Part shown: positions 20,037 through 29,133 of the stretch, in pieces | How positions within the stretch are numbered: the stretch's first letter is position 1 | Layout: the number at the start of each line of letters is the position of its first letter | DNA from: Helicobacter winghamensis ATCC BAA-430 | Lineage (GTDB): Bacteria; Campylobacterota; Campylobacteria; Campylobacterales; Helicobacteraceae | Direction: 5' to 3' | Length of the DNA stretch: 64,000 nucleotides | NCBI RefSeq assembly: GCF_028751035.1 | Contig: NZ_CP063533.1 | Location: forward strand, 930,001-994,000 | Translations under genes and position numbers: made by a program | Notes under the pieces: generated by a model | What the model saw: only the letters and a program-made list of their open reading frames with translations | What the model was told of the DNA's origin: nothing | Database searches by the model: none

Positions 20037-22513
20037 TATTCTAGCAACCCAAACTCATTCTCATCATCTTGCTCTTCTTCTTTAGGACATCTTGCAATGG
20101 AAACCACCTTATCATCATCTACATTAACAATAATCACGCCACTTGTTGCGCGTCCTGCTTTACGGATGCTTTGCATATCCACACGAATCATCTTGCCACT
20201 GCTTGTTAGCACCATTAAATCCATATTTTCATCTACATTAACAATCCCTACAAGCTTTCCTGTTTTTGGTGTAAGCTTCATTGCTATCACGCCTTTGCCT
20301 CCACGATTTGTAATGCGGTACTCATTGACTTCTGTGCGTTTTCCAATTCCTTTTTCGCTCACACTTAAAATCTCTTCATTTTCACTGGCAACAACCGTAG
20401 CGCCGATCACATAATCCTTTGGCATTTTAAATTTAATTGCCGTTACACCACGCGCTACGCGTCCAATCTCACGCACATTATCCACTCCAAAGCGCACGCA
20501 CATTCCTTCATAAGTTACAACTAAAATTTCTTTAATATCAGAGCTAATAATTTTTGCAGTAACTAACGCGTCATTCTCATCTAAGTTAATCGCTCTAACT
20601 CCAACACTTCTAATGTTTTTAAACTCACTTAAATTTGTGCGTTTAATGATTCCATTTTTTGTAAAAAATGCAAGCGATTTGTTAGAATTAAAATCTTTTG
20701 TAGTAATGGTTGCCATAATTTTTTCATCAGGGGCTAAGTTGATAAGATTTACAACAGCCTTACCAATTGCTGTTCTGCTTGCCTCTGGTATCTTATACAC
20801 TTTTAACCAATACAACTGTCCCTTATCTGTGATAAACAAAATCGTATCGTGTGTATCTGAGACAAAGAAGCTTTCAATAAAGTCATCATCATGTGTATTT
20901 GCCGAAATCTTACCCTTGCCTCCACGATTTTGCTTTTCATAAGTGCGCACTGGCACGCGTTTAACATAACCCCTATGACTCATTGTAACCACCACAGGTT
21001 CATTTGGGATTAAATCTTCTACATCAATGCTTTCATAATCTTCTTCAATGGTTGTTAAACGCTTGGTAGAAAACTTCTCTTTAATCTCTAACAATTCTTC
21101 TTTTATGATTCCATTTAACAAACTCTCACTTCTTAAAATCGCGCTTAAATGCTCAATTTCTTTTAGCAACGCTTGGTATTCATTCTCAATTTTATCACGC
21201 TCCAAGCCTGTTAAGCGTTGCAAGCGCATATCTAAAATCGCTTGAGCTTGAATCTCACTTAGGCTAAATTGCGTTATTAAACCTTCTTTTGCAACTTTTG
21301 GATCACTACTTGCACGGATTAATGCAACAATTGCGTCAATATTTTCTAATGCGATTCTTAATCCTTCTAAGATATGCGCTCTAGCTTTCGCTTTTTCTAA
21401 CTCAAAAATTGTGCGGCGAATTACCACACTTTTACGATGCGACAGGAATAAATCTAGCAATTCTAAAAGCGTGAAAACCTTTGGCTCTTTATTGTAAATT
21501 GCAAGCAAAATGATTCCAAATGTGCTTTCCATCGGTGTAGATTTAAAGAGATGATTAAGCACAATTTCACTCATTGCCTCACGCTTAAGCTCAATTACAA
21601 CTCTAATCCCCTCTCTATCAGACTCATCACGCACTTCAGCAATCCCATCAATTACCTTTTCTTTCGCAAGTTCAGCAATTTGCTCCACTAAACGCGCTTT
21701 ATTAACTTGGTAAGGAATCTCATCAATAACAATAATATCTTTTGTTTTTGTTTTTTCAATATGCGTTTTTGCACGAATCTTAATGCGTCCCCTACCGCTC
21801 TCATAGGCTTCTCGGATTCCACTTTTCCCATAAATAATCCCACCTGTTGGAAAATCTGGTCCTTCAACAAATTGCAAAATCTCATCTAAACTTGCTTTTG
21901 GATTGTCAATTAAATACACAAGCGCGTCAATGATTTCATCAGTTCTATGTGGTGGAATATTTGTTGCCATACCAACAGCAATTCCATTAGAACCATTAAT
22001 CAGCAAGTTTGGTAAGCGACTAGGTAAAATATCTGGCTCTTGCAAGGTATCATCATAATTTGAAAGAAAATCCACCGTGTCTTTATCAATATCACGCAAG
22101 ACTTCTTCAGCAGCTTGTGTCATTCTAGCTTCTGTATAACGCATAGCAGCAGCACTATCCCCATCAATACTACCAAAGTTTCCTTGCCCATCAACAAGCT
22201 CTAAGCGCATAGAAAAATCTTGCGCCATTCTAACAAGAGCATCATAAACTGCTGTATCGCCGTGTGGATGATATTTACCAATCACATCACCCACAATCCT
22301 AGCACTTTTTTTATACGCCACGCGTGAAGTTACGCCAAGCTCATACATCGCATACAAAATCCGCCTATGCACAGGCTTTAACCCATCTCTTGCATCAGGC
22401 AATGCACGCCCAATAATTACACTCATAGAGTAATCAAGATAACTCTCTTTAATGGAATCTTCAATATTAACATTTTGAATATCTTGATTTAAATTTAGCA
22501 AGTCAGACATCAC
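20036..22513 (-). CDS. gyrA: DNA gyrase subunit A
   Basis: 825 residues. The breakage-reunion domain starts [20 protein letters not shown]; the catalytic tyrosine is in [12 protein letters not shown]. The C-terminal half contains the beta-pinwheel repeats, including the GyrA-box-like QNRGGKGK. The quinolone-resistance region reads [19 protein letters not shown] with the wild-type Thr and Asp, so no classical resistance change is seen. The acidic tail ([14 protein letters not shown]) is usual. Gyrase introduces negative supercoils; GyrB is elsewhere. First gene of a run gyrA - secreted protein - flgR - asd - phosphatase. Confidence 0.97.
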   Translation of the reverse strand: MMSDLLNLNQDIQNVNIEDSIKESYLDYSMSVIIGRALPDARDGLKPVHRRILYAMYELGVTSRVAYKKSARIVGDVIGKYHPHGDTAVYDALVRMAQDFSMRLELVDGQGNFGSIDGDSAAAMRYTEARMTQAAEEVLRDIDKDTVDFLSNYDDTLQEPDILPSRLPNLLINGSNGIAVGMATNIPPHRTDEIIDALVYLIDNPKASLDEILQFVEGPDFPTGGIIYGKSGIREAYESGRGRIKIRAKTHIEKTKTKDIIVIDEIPYQVNKARLVEQIAELAKEKVIDGIAEVRDESDREGIRVVIELKREAMSEIVLNHLFKSTPMESTFGIILLAIYNKEPKVFTLLELLDLFLSHRKSVVIRRTIFELEKAKARAHILEGLRIALENIDAIVALIRASSDPKVAKEGLITQFSLSEIQAQAILDMRLQRLTGLERDKIENEYQALLKEIEHLSAILRSESLLNGIIKEELLEIKEKFSTKRLTTIEEDYESIDVEDLIPNEPVVVTMSHRGYVKRVPVRTYEKQNRGGKGKISANTHDDDFIESFFVSDTHDTILFITDKGQLYWLKVYKIPEASRTAIGKAVVNLINLAPDEKIMATITTKDFNSNKSLAFFTKNGIIKRTNLSEFKNIRSVGVRAINLDENDALVTAKIISSDIKEILVVTYEGMCVRFGVDNVREIGRVARGVTAIKFKMPKDYVIGATVVASENEEILSVSEKGIGKRTEVNEYRITNRGGKGVIAMKLTPKTGKLVGIVNVDENMDLMVLTSSGKMIRVDMQSIRKAGRATSGVIIVNVDDDKVVSIARCPKEEEQDDENEFGLLE

Positions 22514-22565
22514 TTCCCCTTGATAAAAAATACTAAAATTCTATACAACTTTGACTTTAATCTTG

Positions 22566-23309
22566 CTAAGGCGTGCTTTGTAAATCTAAGGGAGTATTAC
22601 AAAACGCTTCAAGAGCTTGCTTACCCTTTAAAACAGAAGTTTCCCGTTCTATTTGACACAAAAATCCTAAAATCTCTCTATGCGTTAAGATACCAAGAGG
22701 ACGCGTTTTGGATTCCATTGTTTTAAGCCCTAAAAACTCATTCTCCACAAATAAGGGCATTCCACGCAACTTTTCCTTATCTTTTTGTGGTAATTCTAAA
22801 AACTCCTTAAAAGCAATCTTTTCTCTTAAAAATTGCGACCAATCGTGTTCGCTAAAATACGAAATTTCCAAGCGTTCATCAAGGGGCAAATCAAGAGGTA
22901 ATAATAAAAAATTAAAATAACTCTCCTTAAAACTAAGTTCCCTAAAATTTGGCTCCGGCAAAACATTGCAATAAATATCTGTAAATCTCTCTGTTTCAAG
23001 CACGGCTAAATCTAAATTATCATCAATGGCTAAAATCCTAGCGTGCGATAAACACGCAATTGGCTGTCCGAGTACTTCTGTATGGTATAGTGTAATATCT
23101 TTTGCCTTTTTGCCTTCAAACACAATGCTAGCACTTGTTAGCACCAGCCCATCATTAATAATTAACCCATAGCCTTCATTGTATTGCTGGACACTTTTAT
23201 TTGGCACATCAAATTCCGCAATAATCTTCACGCCATATTGCAACCAATCTGGATATTTTGCATTTGCATTAAGCAACATAAGCATTATTCCTAAAATTAT
23301 CTTTGCCAT
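22566..23309 (-). CDS. Trypsin-fold exported protein with degenerate active site
   Basis: 247 residues with a signal peptide (MAKIILGIMLMLLNANA). The pattern GYGLIINDGLVLTSASIVFEG corresponds to the strand-and-histidine segment of HtrA/trypsin-like proteases (GxGxIxxxGxILTxxHVV), but the histidine is replaced (LTSASIV). The aspartate segment is kept (IDDNLDLAVLE). The serine segment, normally GNSGGPLF, reads LRGMPLF, without serine. So it probably has a protease fold without proteolytic activity. It lies 52 bases before gyrA. The function may be binding or scaffold in the periplasm; that is inference. Confidence 0.75.
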   Translation of the reverse strand: MAKIILGIMLMLLNANAKYPDWLQYGVKIIAEFDVPNKSVQQYNEGYGLIINDGLVLTSASIVFEGKKAKDITLYHTEVLGQPIACLSHARILAIDDNLDLAVLETERFTDIYCNVLPEPNFRELSFKESYFNFLLLPLDLPLDERLEISYFSEHDWSQFLREKIAFKEFLELPQKDKEKLRGMPLFVENEFLGLKTMESKTRPLGILTHREILGFLCQIERETSVLKGKQALEAFCNTPLDLQSTP

Positions 23310-23385
23310 TGCTATCCTTTTTGGGATTTTTTAAACCATAAAATACTACAATAAAAGCCTTAATTTTACACAAAGGTTTTAAAAT

Positions 23386-23868
23386 ATGGAATTAAAAGCA
23401 TTCGATCTTACAAAAGAGGAATTAGAAAAATTACAATACGCACTTATTCGCACAGAAAAAGGTGAGATAAAAATTAAACTTTTTCCAAATGACGCTCCAA
23501 ACACAGTGGCAAACTTCGCGCACTTAGCACAAAGTGGCTTTTATAATGGCTTAATTTTTCATCGTGTAATCCCCGGATTTGTCGCACAAGGGGGTTGCCC
23601 TGAAGGAAGTGGTAGAGGCGGACCCGGATATAAAATTGCTTGTGAGTTAGACAATAATCCACACAAGCACCTAAAAGGCACGCTTTCAATGGCACACGCA
23701 GGAAGAAATACAGGCGGAAGTCAGTTTTTCATCTGTTTTGCTCCACAACCCCATTTAGATGGTGAACATACGGTATTTGGACAAATTAAAGATAAAGAAA
23801 GTCTAGCCGTGCTTGATAGCCTAAAGCAAGGCGATAAGATTTTAGAAATAAATATTTCCAAACAATAA
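23386..23868 (+). CDS. Peptidyl-prolyl cis-trans isomerase (cyclophilin type)
   Basis: 160 residues covering one cyclophilin domain. The catalytic arginine is in IFHRVIPGFVAQGGCP; the FF and Q of the binding pocket are in GGSQFFICFAPQPHLDGEHT. No signal peptide, so cytoplasmic. It accelerates proline isomerisation in folding. Single gene with its own perfect terminator, which begins at its stop codon. Confidence 0.93.
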   Translation: MELKAFDLTKEELEKLQYALIRTEKGEIKIKLFPNDAPNTVANFAHLAQSGFYNGLIFHRVIPGFVAQGGCPEGSGRGGPGYKIACELDNNPHKHLKGTLSMAHAGRNTGGSQFFICFAPQPHLDGEHTVFGQIKDKESLAVLDSLKQGDKILEINISKQ

Positions 23869-23891
23869 AAGGGTTATCCCTTTTATTGTTT
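23860..23891. terminator. Perfect bidirectional terminator
   Basis: Fourteen-base perfect arms (23860-23873 and 23878-23891; AAACAATAAAAGGG type) with loop TTAT between the convergent cyclophilin and methyltransferase genes. Confidence 0.85.
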
Positions 23892-23905
23892 ATGGTTTTA
23901 TCTCG

Positions 23906-25054
23906 CTAGAAACACACAATTTCTACATTATTGTTAATATTCTCTAAAATATCTTTTTTTATCTCATTATTATAAGCACCGGCGCATAAAACCACCAATG
24001 ATATATCGCAATCTTTCAAAATTTTAGGAGAATATACCCTAAAATTTGTCCCATAAAGTCTTTTTCCTTGCTTGTTTGGATTATTATCCAATATGGCTAC
24101 AACTTTAGAACTATCTAGCCCATTATAGAGCAGATATTGCGAAAATAAATGCGCCCCAAAGAGATAGATATTCTTGGAAGTCTCTTTAAAAATCTGATTT
24201 AATCCATCTATTGCACTTTCATAATACTTTTGCATTTGTTTAAACATTTGCTTATTTTTTTCAAATTCATTACCCAAGAAAATATCTTTTATATTTCCAT
24301 TCTCCACCTTTTGCGTTGCATAAAATACAGAATGATCTTTGAAATATTTTTTCTCTAAAATTTTAAAAGAATTTTTAGCCAATAAAAATTCAATAACTTC
24401 TTCAGTTAAGAATATAGTATGTTCAAAATTTAAACAATTAGTCCATTTGTTTTCTAGCCATTTTTGCATATTGGGCAAAGTAAATATCATATACCCCCCC
24501 CCCACTAGAGATTTACAACAATCTTGTAAAAAACTATGTGGTTGATAAATATGCTCAAATGTATGGCTATGCACGATACAATCAAACTCTCCAATCAACT
24601 CCTGTTTGCCAAAAAATCCATCAATATACTCCACTCCTTCATTTTTAGAAGTTGAATTAGGCTCAATAATTGTCCATTTTGGCTTAGAATTAATATCTGT
24701 GTTTTTAAAAACCTCTAAGGAAAGCTTTCCGTGTCCGCCACCAATTTCAAGAATACTATTCGGTGAAAACTTTACGATAAATTTTGCAAACTCTCTATGA
24801 TGCTCCTCCCATAAATCCCCAATAGCACCAGCATCATGTCCATTTTTATAAAGAATTTCCAGTGGAATAAGCTTAGATAGTGCAATCACACCACTTTCTT
24901 TGAAAATTACCCATTCTTGTATCGGCACCAAATCCAAATCCTTATTAGCATCATCCATACACCCAGCAAATAAAGGATAAGGTTTTGATGATAGCACTTC
25001 ATAATCATTTGTATCTGTTATGGGGCATTTCTCTCTTTTTATGTATTGTAGCAT
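23906..25054 (-). CDS. SAM-dependent methyltransferase of sugar-modification type, with G10 tract (ON)
   Basis: 382 residues. N-terminal CPITDTNDYEVLSSKPYPLF resembles the metal-binding start of sugar C-methyltransferases but has only one cysteine there. The SAM site ILEIGGGHGKLSLEVF is at about residue 105, then VHSHTFEHIYQPHSFL. The C-terminal third (NIYLFGAHLFSQYLLYNGLD, VVAILDNNPNKQGKRLYGT) is the Rossmann-like domain seen at the end of such enzymes. The codons for GGG in SLVGGGYMIFTLPN are built on a run of ten G (24494-24503), which leaves the frame open. Last gene of the eight-gene minus-strand operon; its start touches the end of the upstream nucleotidyltransferase gene. Confidence 0.82.
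   Translation of the reverse strand: MLQYIKREKCPITDTNDYEVLSSKPYPLFAGCMDDANKDLDLVPIQEWVIFKESGVIALSKLIPLEILYKNGHDAGAIGDLWEEHHREFAKFIVKFSPNSILEIGGGHGKLSLEVFKNTDINSKPKWTIIEPNSTSKNEGVEYIDGFFGKQELIGEFDCIVHSHTFEHIYQPHSFLQDCCKSLVGGGYMIFTLPNMQKWLENKWTNCLNFEHTIFLTEEVIEFLLAKNSFKILEKKYFKDHSVFYATQKVENGNIKDIFLGNEFEKNKQMFKQMQKYYESAIDGLNQIFKETSKNIYLFGAHLFSQYLLYNGLDSSKVVAILDNNPNKQGKRLYGTNFRVYSPKILKDCDISLVVLCAGAYNNEIKKDILENINNNVEIVCF
24494..24503. repeat. Poly-C10 (G10 in the coding strand), phase-variable tract
   Basis: Ten C on the plus strand inside the methyltransferase gene. The present length keeps the full frame; nine or eleven would stop it early. Confidence 0.85.
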
Positions 25055-25785
25055 TATTCACTCTCCTTAATATATTTTTCTAAATCCGTAGGCGTTCCAA
25101 TGCCGTGCATTTGCTCAAATTCCATCAAAAAGCAACCAATTCTAGCACCATTTTTTATAGCATAATTATATGTTGGTGCTGTATAAAACTCATTATTAAC
25201 GCGCTCATTTCTCGCTATCATATCTATAGCCGAATCCATAAACAAGCTTCCTTTAGAAAATAGATAAATGCCTACTGTGGCAATATCAGAGATAACTTCT
25301 TTTTCTTTTACTTCAGTGATTAATTCCCCATTCATCCTTACAAACGACCATTTAGGGCTTTTTTCCTTATCTTTAAAACATAAAATAGAGCCATCTAAAT
25401 TGCGATTTTTGCAATCATTGATATACTCATTTATATCAATATCTATGATTTGATCAGAATTTGCTATCATTAGTGGCGTGTTATTATTGATTAGTTCCCT
25501 TGCATACAATACCGAGCAGGCTGTTCCTTCTGTTAATGACTCTACACTAACAAAGCTTACATTATAATCTTTAGATATCTTGTTGCAGAGTTCTTTTTCT
25601 TGTTCTAGGTGTGTTTTTTGCAATATAATTATATAATGTGCATTATCAACATTTAAATTTTCTAAAACTCTCACAATCATAGGCTTACCTAGCACATCTA
25701 TAAATGGTTTTGGTTTTTCATATCCCTCTTTAGCAAAGCGACTTCCAGCACCTGCTGCTGGTATCAAAATATTTATTTTACCCAT
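25054..25785 (-). CDS. Sugar-phosphate nucleotidyltransferase-like protein (intact signature)
   Basis: About 243 residues from the ATG at 25785 (MGKINILIPAAGAGSRF), chosen for the GGAG ahead of it and an eight-base overlap with the upstream cupin gene, the spacing used elsewhere in this operon. Signature GAGSRFAKEGYEKPKPFIDV matches the nucleotide-binding loop plus PKP lysine of the NTP-transferase family. The metal/sugar part reads IANSDQIIDIDI. The exact nucleotide and sugar (or small phosphate) cannot be told from sequence. Acts in the cytoplasm to make an activated donor. Confidence 0.8.
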   Translation of the reverse strand: MGKINILIPAAGAGSRFAKEGYEKPKPFIDVLGKPMIVRVLENLNVDNAHYIIILQKTHLEQEKELCNKISKDYNVSFVSVESLTEGTACSVLYARELINNNTPLMIANSDQIIDIDINEYINDCKNRNLDGSILCFKDKEKSPKWSFVRMNGELITEVKEKEVISDIATVGIYLFSKGSLFMDSAIDMIARNERVNNEFYTAPTYNYAIKNGARIGCFLMEFEQMHGIGTPTDLEKYIKESE

Positions 25786-26119
25786 TATTTTCTCCATACT
25801 TTCCTAGATATTTATCATTTTTAACTGCTGGGATTTTTACTACTACATTTTGAGTATCTTCTAATGCTTCAAAATCTGTATCTTCAAATGGCTCTATAGT
25901 TATGATATCGCCTTCTTTATATATCGCACCATTCATTTTTACTTTTCCTTTGATGATTGCGGTAATTTCAGTGGCTACTTTATGGTAATGCCTCTCTTCA
26001 TAATCACCCTTTTTGTAGCTTTTTACTCCAACTTCTACTTGATCTGTTTTTAATACATTTGGCTCAAAATCACCAATAAACCAACCACGAATCATATCGT
26101 TTAAATTATCCATTTTCAT
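25778..26119 (-). CDS. Cupin-domain protein
   Basis: 113 residues forming one small cupin barrel: YKKGDYEERHYHKVATEITA (first motif, with H and E metal ligands) and later GDIITIEPFEDTDFEAL. Such proteins act as sugar isomerases/epimerases, lyases or binders. Start either at 26119 or at the second Met (26113), which gives an eight-base overlap with the gene upstream. Within a surface-glycan operon a role on the activated sugar is plausible (inference). Confidence 0.75.
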   Translation of the reverse strand: MKMDNLNDMIRGWFIGDFEPNVLKTDQVEVGVKSYKKGDYEERHYHKVATEITAIIKGKVKMNGAIYKEGDIITIEPFEDTDFEALEDTQNVVVKIPAVKNDKYLGKYGENNG

Positions 26120-27449
26120 TTTTTGCCTTTTTGTTTTTATGTTCTTTTTTGATTTTTGCTATATCAAACCATAATTTTATATATCCGCCTTTATGCCAAT
26201 TTTTATGAGCTTTTATTAAAGCTTCGCCAAGTTTATAGCTTAGATGATTTTTACATTTTAGTGCATCTTGATAATCGGAATAAGATTCAAGTGGTGGGAG
26301 TTTTAAATTTGAATATCTAGATAATAATTTTCTATACAATGCTTCATCTTTTTGATGTTCTTGTTTTATCTTTAATAATACAAAAGGTAGCTTAAATAAA
26401 GAATTCTCCACCATTGCTCTACCAAACTTATAAGAAAGTTGATTTTTTATGCGTTTTTTTGCAGTATCACTTTTTAAAATTTTCTCACAACGCAACACTT
26501 CAAAAAAATAACCAAAATCGCGTAATCCTATGTCTCTCCAATGTTTTTTGTCTTCTTCTAATGCTTTATCAAGAAGCACCATTTTAGGGTTCAATGAAAT
26601 CCTAAAATAAGGCATTATAGGACGCCCATTGATAAGCTCTAAACCTAAAAATTTAAGGTATTCAGCTTGTAAAATATGATTCAAAGAACCATTAAATGCT
26701 CCAGCTTTATCTAAATTAAAGTAACAAAGAATAGCGCTTGGAAAAAATTTAAAAAACTCCAAATGCCTATATTGTTTTGCTTTATAAAACACACTTAAAA
26801 ATTCTATCATTGCATAGCGCTTTCCTAGTGCAAAATACTCATGACTACTCATATTATTTCTCTTAGTTGGAATCACTAATTGCTTATCTGATAAAGTTTG
26901 TAAAAAACTAATACCAAAATTCTTAACATATTTTATATCAGGACGCACCATAATAATATAATCATAGTAGAAACAATTTTTCTTTTCATAATCTAACAGC
27001 AATTTCAAAATACGAGAATAATTAAACGCTAATTTTGTGCTAGTTTTACAATCCAGCTTCATTGGATATTTAGATGAAAATTCTTCTTCATTTGATAAAC
27101 AGACGCCTTTTACATTAGGTAATTTTTTAATCTTTTTTAACATTTCATTTGTAATTTTTTTACCACACTCTCTATTTAAAATTTTATAAATATTTGGACA
27201 TCTCTCTTTAAATTCAGAATTATTAGCCACAAACTCTTGCGGAGCAATATCTACAATATTTTTACTATACTGAATTCTAAACCATCCAGGAATTCCGCCA
27301 GTTAATCCCATCCAAGCTTTATAAGTATCCCATGAAGCAATAAATACATCTACTTTCAACGACTTAAACTCGCCAATAATATCTCTTAAATTATCTATAA
27401 AATCCTCACCTCTAAAAGCCCCACTTATACACAATGCAACTCTAGCCAT
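26106..27449 (-). CDS. Putative glycosyltransferase-like protein of polysaccharide locus
   Basis: About 447 residues from the ATG at 27449 (MARVALCISGAFRGEDFIDN), preceded by GAGGTGG and overlapping the NTF2-like gene by eight bases. The N-terminal half reads like a nucleotide-sugar-binding fold: strand ALCISGAFRG, then KVDVFIASWDTYKAW, and a DxD-like segment YDYIIMVRPDIKYVKN about residue 160, resembling proteins found in capsule and LOS loci. The C-terminal ~120 residues are Lys-rich and helical, containing two similar stretches (KNQLSYKFGRAMVENSLFKL and KNHLSYKLGEALIKAH), possibly a small repeat. No membrane segment. Acceptor unknown. Confidence 0.65.
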   Translation of the reverse strand: MARVALCISGAFRGEDFIDNLRDIIGEFKSLKVDVFIASWDTYKAWMGLTGGIPGWFRIQYSKNIVDIAPQEFVANNSEFKERCPNIYKILNRECGKKITNEMLKKIKKLPNVKGVCLSNEEEFSSKYPMKLDCKTSTKLAFNYSRILKLLLDYEKKNCFYYDYIIMVRPDIKYVKNFGISFLQTLSDKQLVIPTKRNNMSSHEYFALGKRYAMIEFLSVFYKAKQYRHLEFFKFFPSAILCYFNLDKAGAFNGSLNHILQAEYLKFLGLELINGRPIMPYFRISLNPKMVLLDKALEEDKKHWRDIGLRDFGYFFEVLRCEKILKSDTAKKRIKNQLSYKFGRAMVENSLFKLPFVLLKIKQEHQKDEALYRKLLSRYSNLKLPPLESYSDYQDALKCKNHLSYKLGEALIKAHKNWHKGGYIKLWFDIAKIKKEHKNKKAKNENG

Positions 27450-27783
27450 TTGCCACCTCATACAAATATGCTCTAAGCTCTGAGATTTTATTATTTTCAT
27501 CCCACTCTATGATATCTACACCCTCTAATCTTGTATTATCCAAAATCAATATAAACTCTATAAAACTAGTTTTATTATCAACATATATATTTTTAGCACT
27601 AAAGCTTAATTTTTCATAACTGGTAAATATATCACTGACCGCTTTTAAGCATTTATCCTTACTCTCTAATCTCTTTACCACCGGATCTTCTAATGCGAAT
27701 TTATCGGCAAACATCTTACTTAGAGCTTCTAAATCCTTAGCATTGAAATTTTCAATATAATCTTGCGTTAATTGTTTAAGCAT
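27442..27783 (-). CDS. NTF2-like/SnoaL-type small protein
   Basis: 113 residues from the ATG at 27783 (MLKQLTQDYIENFNAKDLEA), with AAGGA eight bases upstream and an eight-base overlap with the upstream nucleotidyltransferase gene. The pattern YIENFNAKDLEALSKMFADK followed by FALEDPVV and later strands is the NTF2-like cone fold used by ketosteroid-isomerase-type enzymes and binding proteins. Its role in the operon is unknown. Confidence 0.7.
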   Translation of the reverse strand: MLKQLTQDYIENFNAKDLEALSKMFADKFALEDPVVKRLESKDKCLKAVSDIFTSYEKLSFSAKNIYVDNKTSFIEFILILDNTRLEGVDIIEWDENNKISELRAYLYEVANG

Positions 27784-28501
27784 TTTTAATCCTTTCATAT
27801 TCTCTAATTTTTTCAATACTATAAAAAGTGTGATATAAACTCTTATCTATTTTGTAAATCCCTACACTTTTATCCATCAAAATAAGCTCATTCAATGTTG
27901 GAGAAATAAAAAATTGTCCATTTAAATGGACATCTTTTTCTACCATCATTTGACTAGCTTTTACAAAATCTTTACCTTGTCTATAATAATAAAAACCAGC
28001 AATAGCGTTCTTACTAATAGGATTTTTTTCTAATGCTTCAATAACATTTCCATCCTTATCTAATCTAATATATGCCCATCTTGGATGAATCGATTCAAAA
28101 GTTATAACACCAGCATCATAATCTTTAAAATGCAAAATTGCTTGAGTTAAGTCTATTTCAAAAAACTGATCTGCATTTGCAATGATTAATTGCTCACCAT
28201 TGTCTATATATTCAATTGCTAATAATGCACTACAAGCCATTCCTTGTGTCTGCTCTTTAATTGTTACAATTTTACTATCATCACCAGCTGAAACCTTAAT
28301 GGCTTCATCTAAATGAAATTCTCTAACATCACTTTCTTTTAAAATAAAAATAAATCGCTTTTCTTTAAAAGCTTGATAATTCTCAATTAGCATCTCAATC
28401 ATTGTTTTACCGCAAATTTCAGCAAATGGCTTAGGAAATACAATCTCATTTTCTTTAAAAAAACTACTCTTTCCAGCCAATGGTATTACGATATTTATCA
28501 T
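27776..28501 (-). CDS. Nucleotidyltransferase-fold protein with degenerate signature
   Basis: 241 residues, similar in layout to the protein at 25054-25785: start MINIVIPLAG, then PKPFAEICGKTMIEM, QTQGMACSALLAIEYI, IANADQFFEIDL. The nucleotide-binding Gly-x-Gly-x-Arg loop is replaced by GKSSFFKENEIVF, lacking the Arg. The enzyme may have changed chemistry or may work with the second, intact copy. The start overlaps the HAD gene by four bases. Confidence 0.75.
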   Translation of the reverse strand: MINIVIPLAGKSSFFKENEIVFPKPFAEICGKTMIEMLIENYQAFKEKRFIFILKESDVREFHLDEAIKVSAGDDSKIVTIKEQTQGMACSALLAIEYIDNGEQLIIANADQFFEIDLTQAILHFKDYDAGVITFESIHPRWAYIRLDKDGNVIEALEKNPISKNAIAGFYYYRQGKDFVKASQMMVEKDVHLNGQFFISPTLNELILMDKSVGIYKIDKSLYHTFYSIEKIREYERIKNA

Positions 28502-29133
28502 AGCTCTTCCTTTTCAAATTTTGCAATATGTTCTTTAATATTTTCATAATTGACATCACTAACTTCTTTTACTATCATAACATTTGCCCCACTTGCCCTA
28601 GCCGCCTTTATACCATTTTCATTATCTTCTACTATCAAACAATCTTTAGGCTTTAATCCCATTTTTGCAATTGCTTTTTGATACATTTCGGGATCTGGTT
28701 TTCCATTTTTTACATCTTCATTAGATACATAAAAATCAAAATAATTATTCAAAGCAGCCTTTTGCATCATTACATCAATTGTATTAAAAATAGAATTTGA
28801 ACAAACAGCCATTTTATAACCCTCTTTATACAATTTAGCAAGAGCATATTGATGATAAAATCTAGGCTTACAAGAACGATAAACTATCTCCATTGTATAT
28901 TGCTGTTTCATATGATTAATAAAGTTATGCAGAGCTTTTGGCAAGTTTCTATCTATTGATAAAATTTCTAATTTCTTTTTTGTCGGCAATCCATCAAAAG
29001 TTGTTAAATGCTCAGCATAGCTAATCTCTAAACCAAATAACTTTAAAGCCCTATTGAGTGCTTCATAATGCCAATCTTTTGCTTCTATTAACACGCCATC
29101 CATATCAAAAATTACAGCTTTTATTTTATGCAT
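28498..29133 (-). CDS. HAD-family phosphatase/phosphomutase (beta-PGM-like)
   Basis: 211 residues with all HAD motifs: I in AVIFDMDGVLIEAKDWHYEA (nucleophile D and acid D), II in MAVCSNS, III Lys in NGKPDPEMYQKAI, and IV in CLIVEDNENGIKAARASG. The helical cap between motifs I and II matches the beta-phosphoglucomutase subgroup. It would remove phosphate from, or isomerise, a small sugar or polyol phosphate. Overlaps the GDPD-like gene upstream by eight bases. Confidence 0.85.
   Translation of the reverse strand: MHKIKAVIFDMDGVLIEAKDWHYEALNRALKLFGLEISYAEHLTTFDGLPTKKKLEILSIDRNLPKALHNFINHMKQQYTMEIVYRSCKPRFYHQYALAKLYKEGYKMAVCSNSIFNTIDVMMQKAALNNYFDFYVSNEDVKNGKPDPEMYQKAIAKMGLKPKDCLIVEDNENGIKAARASGANVMIVKEVSDVNYENIKEHIAKFEKEEL

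Noticed and set aside
20036-22513. Possible quinolone-resistance change in gyrA
   Set aside because: The region reads [14 protein letters not shown] with wild-type Thr and Asp.
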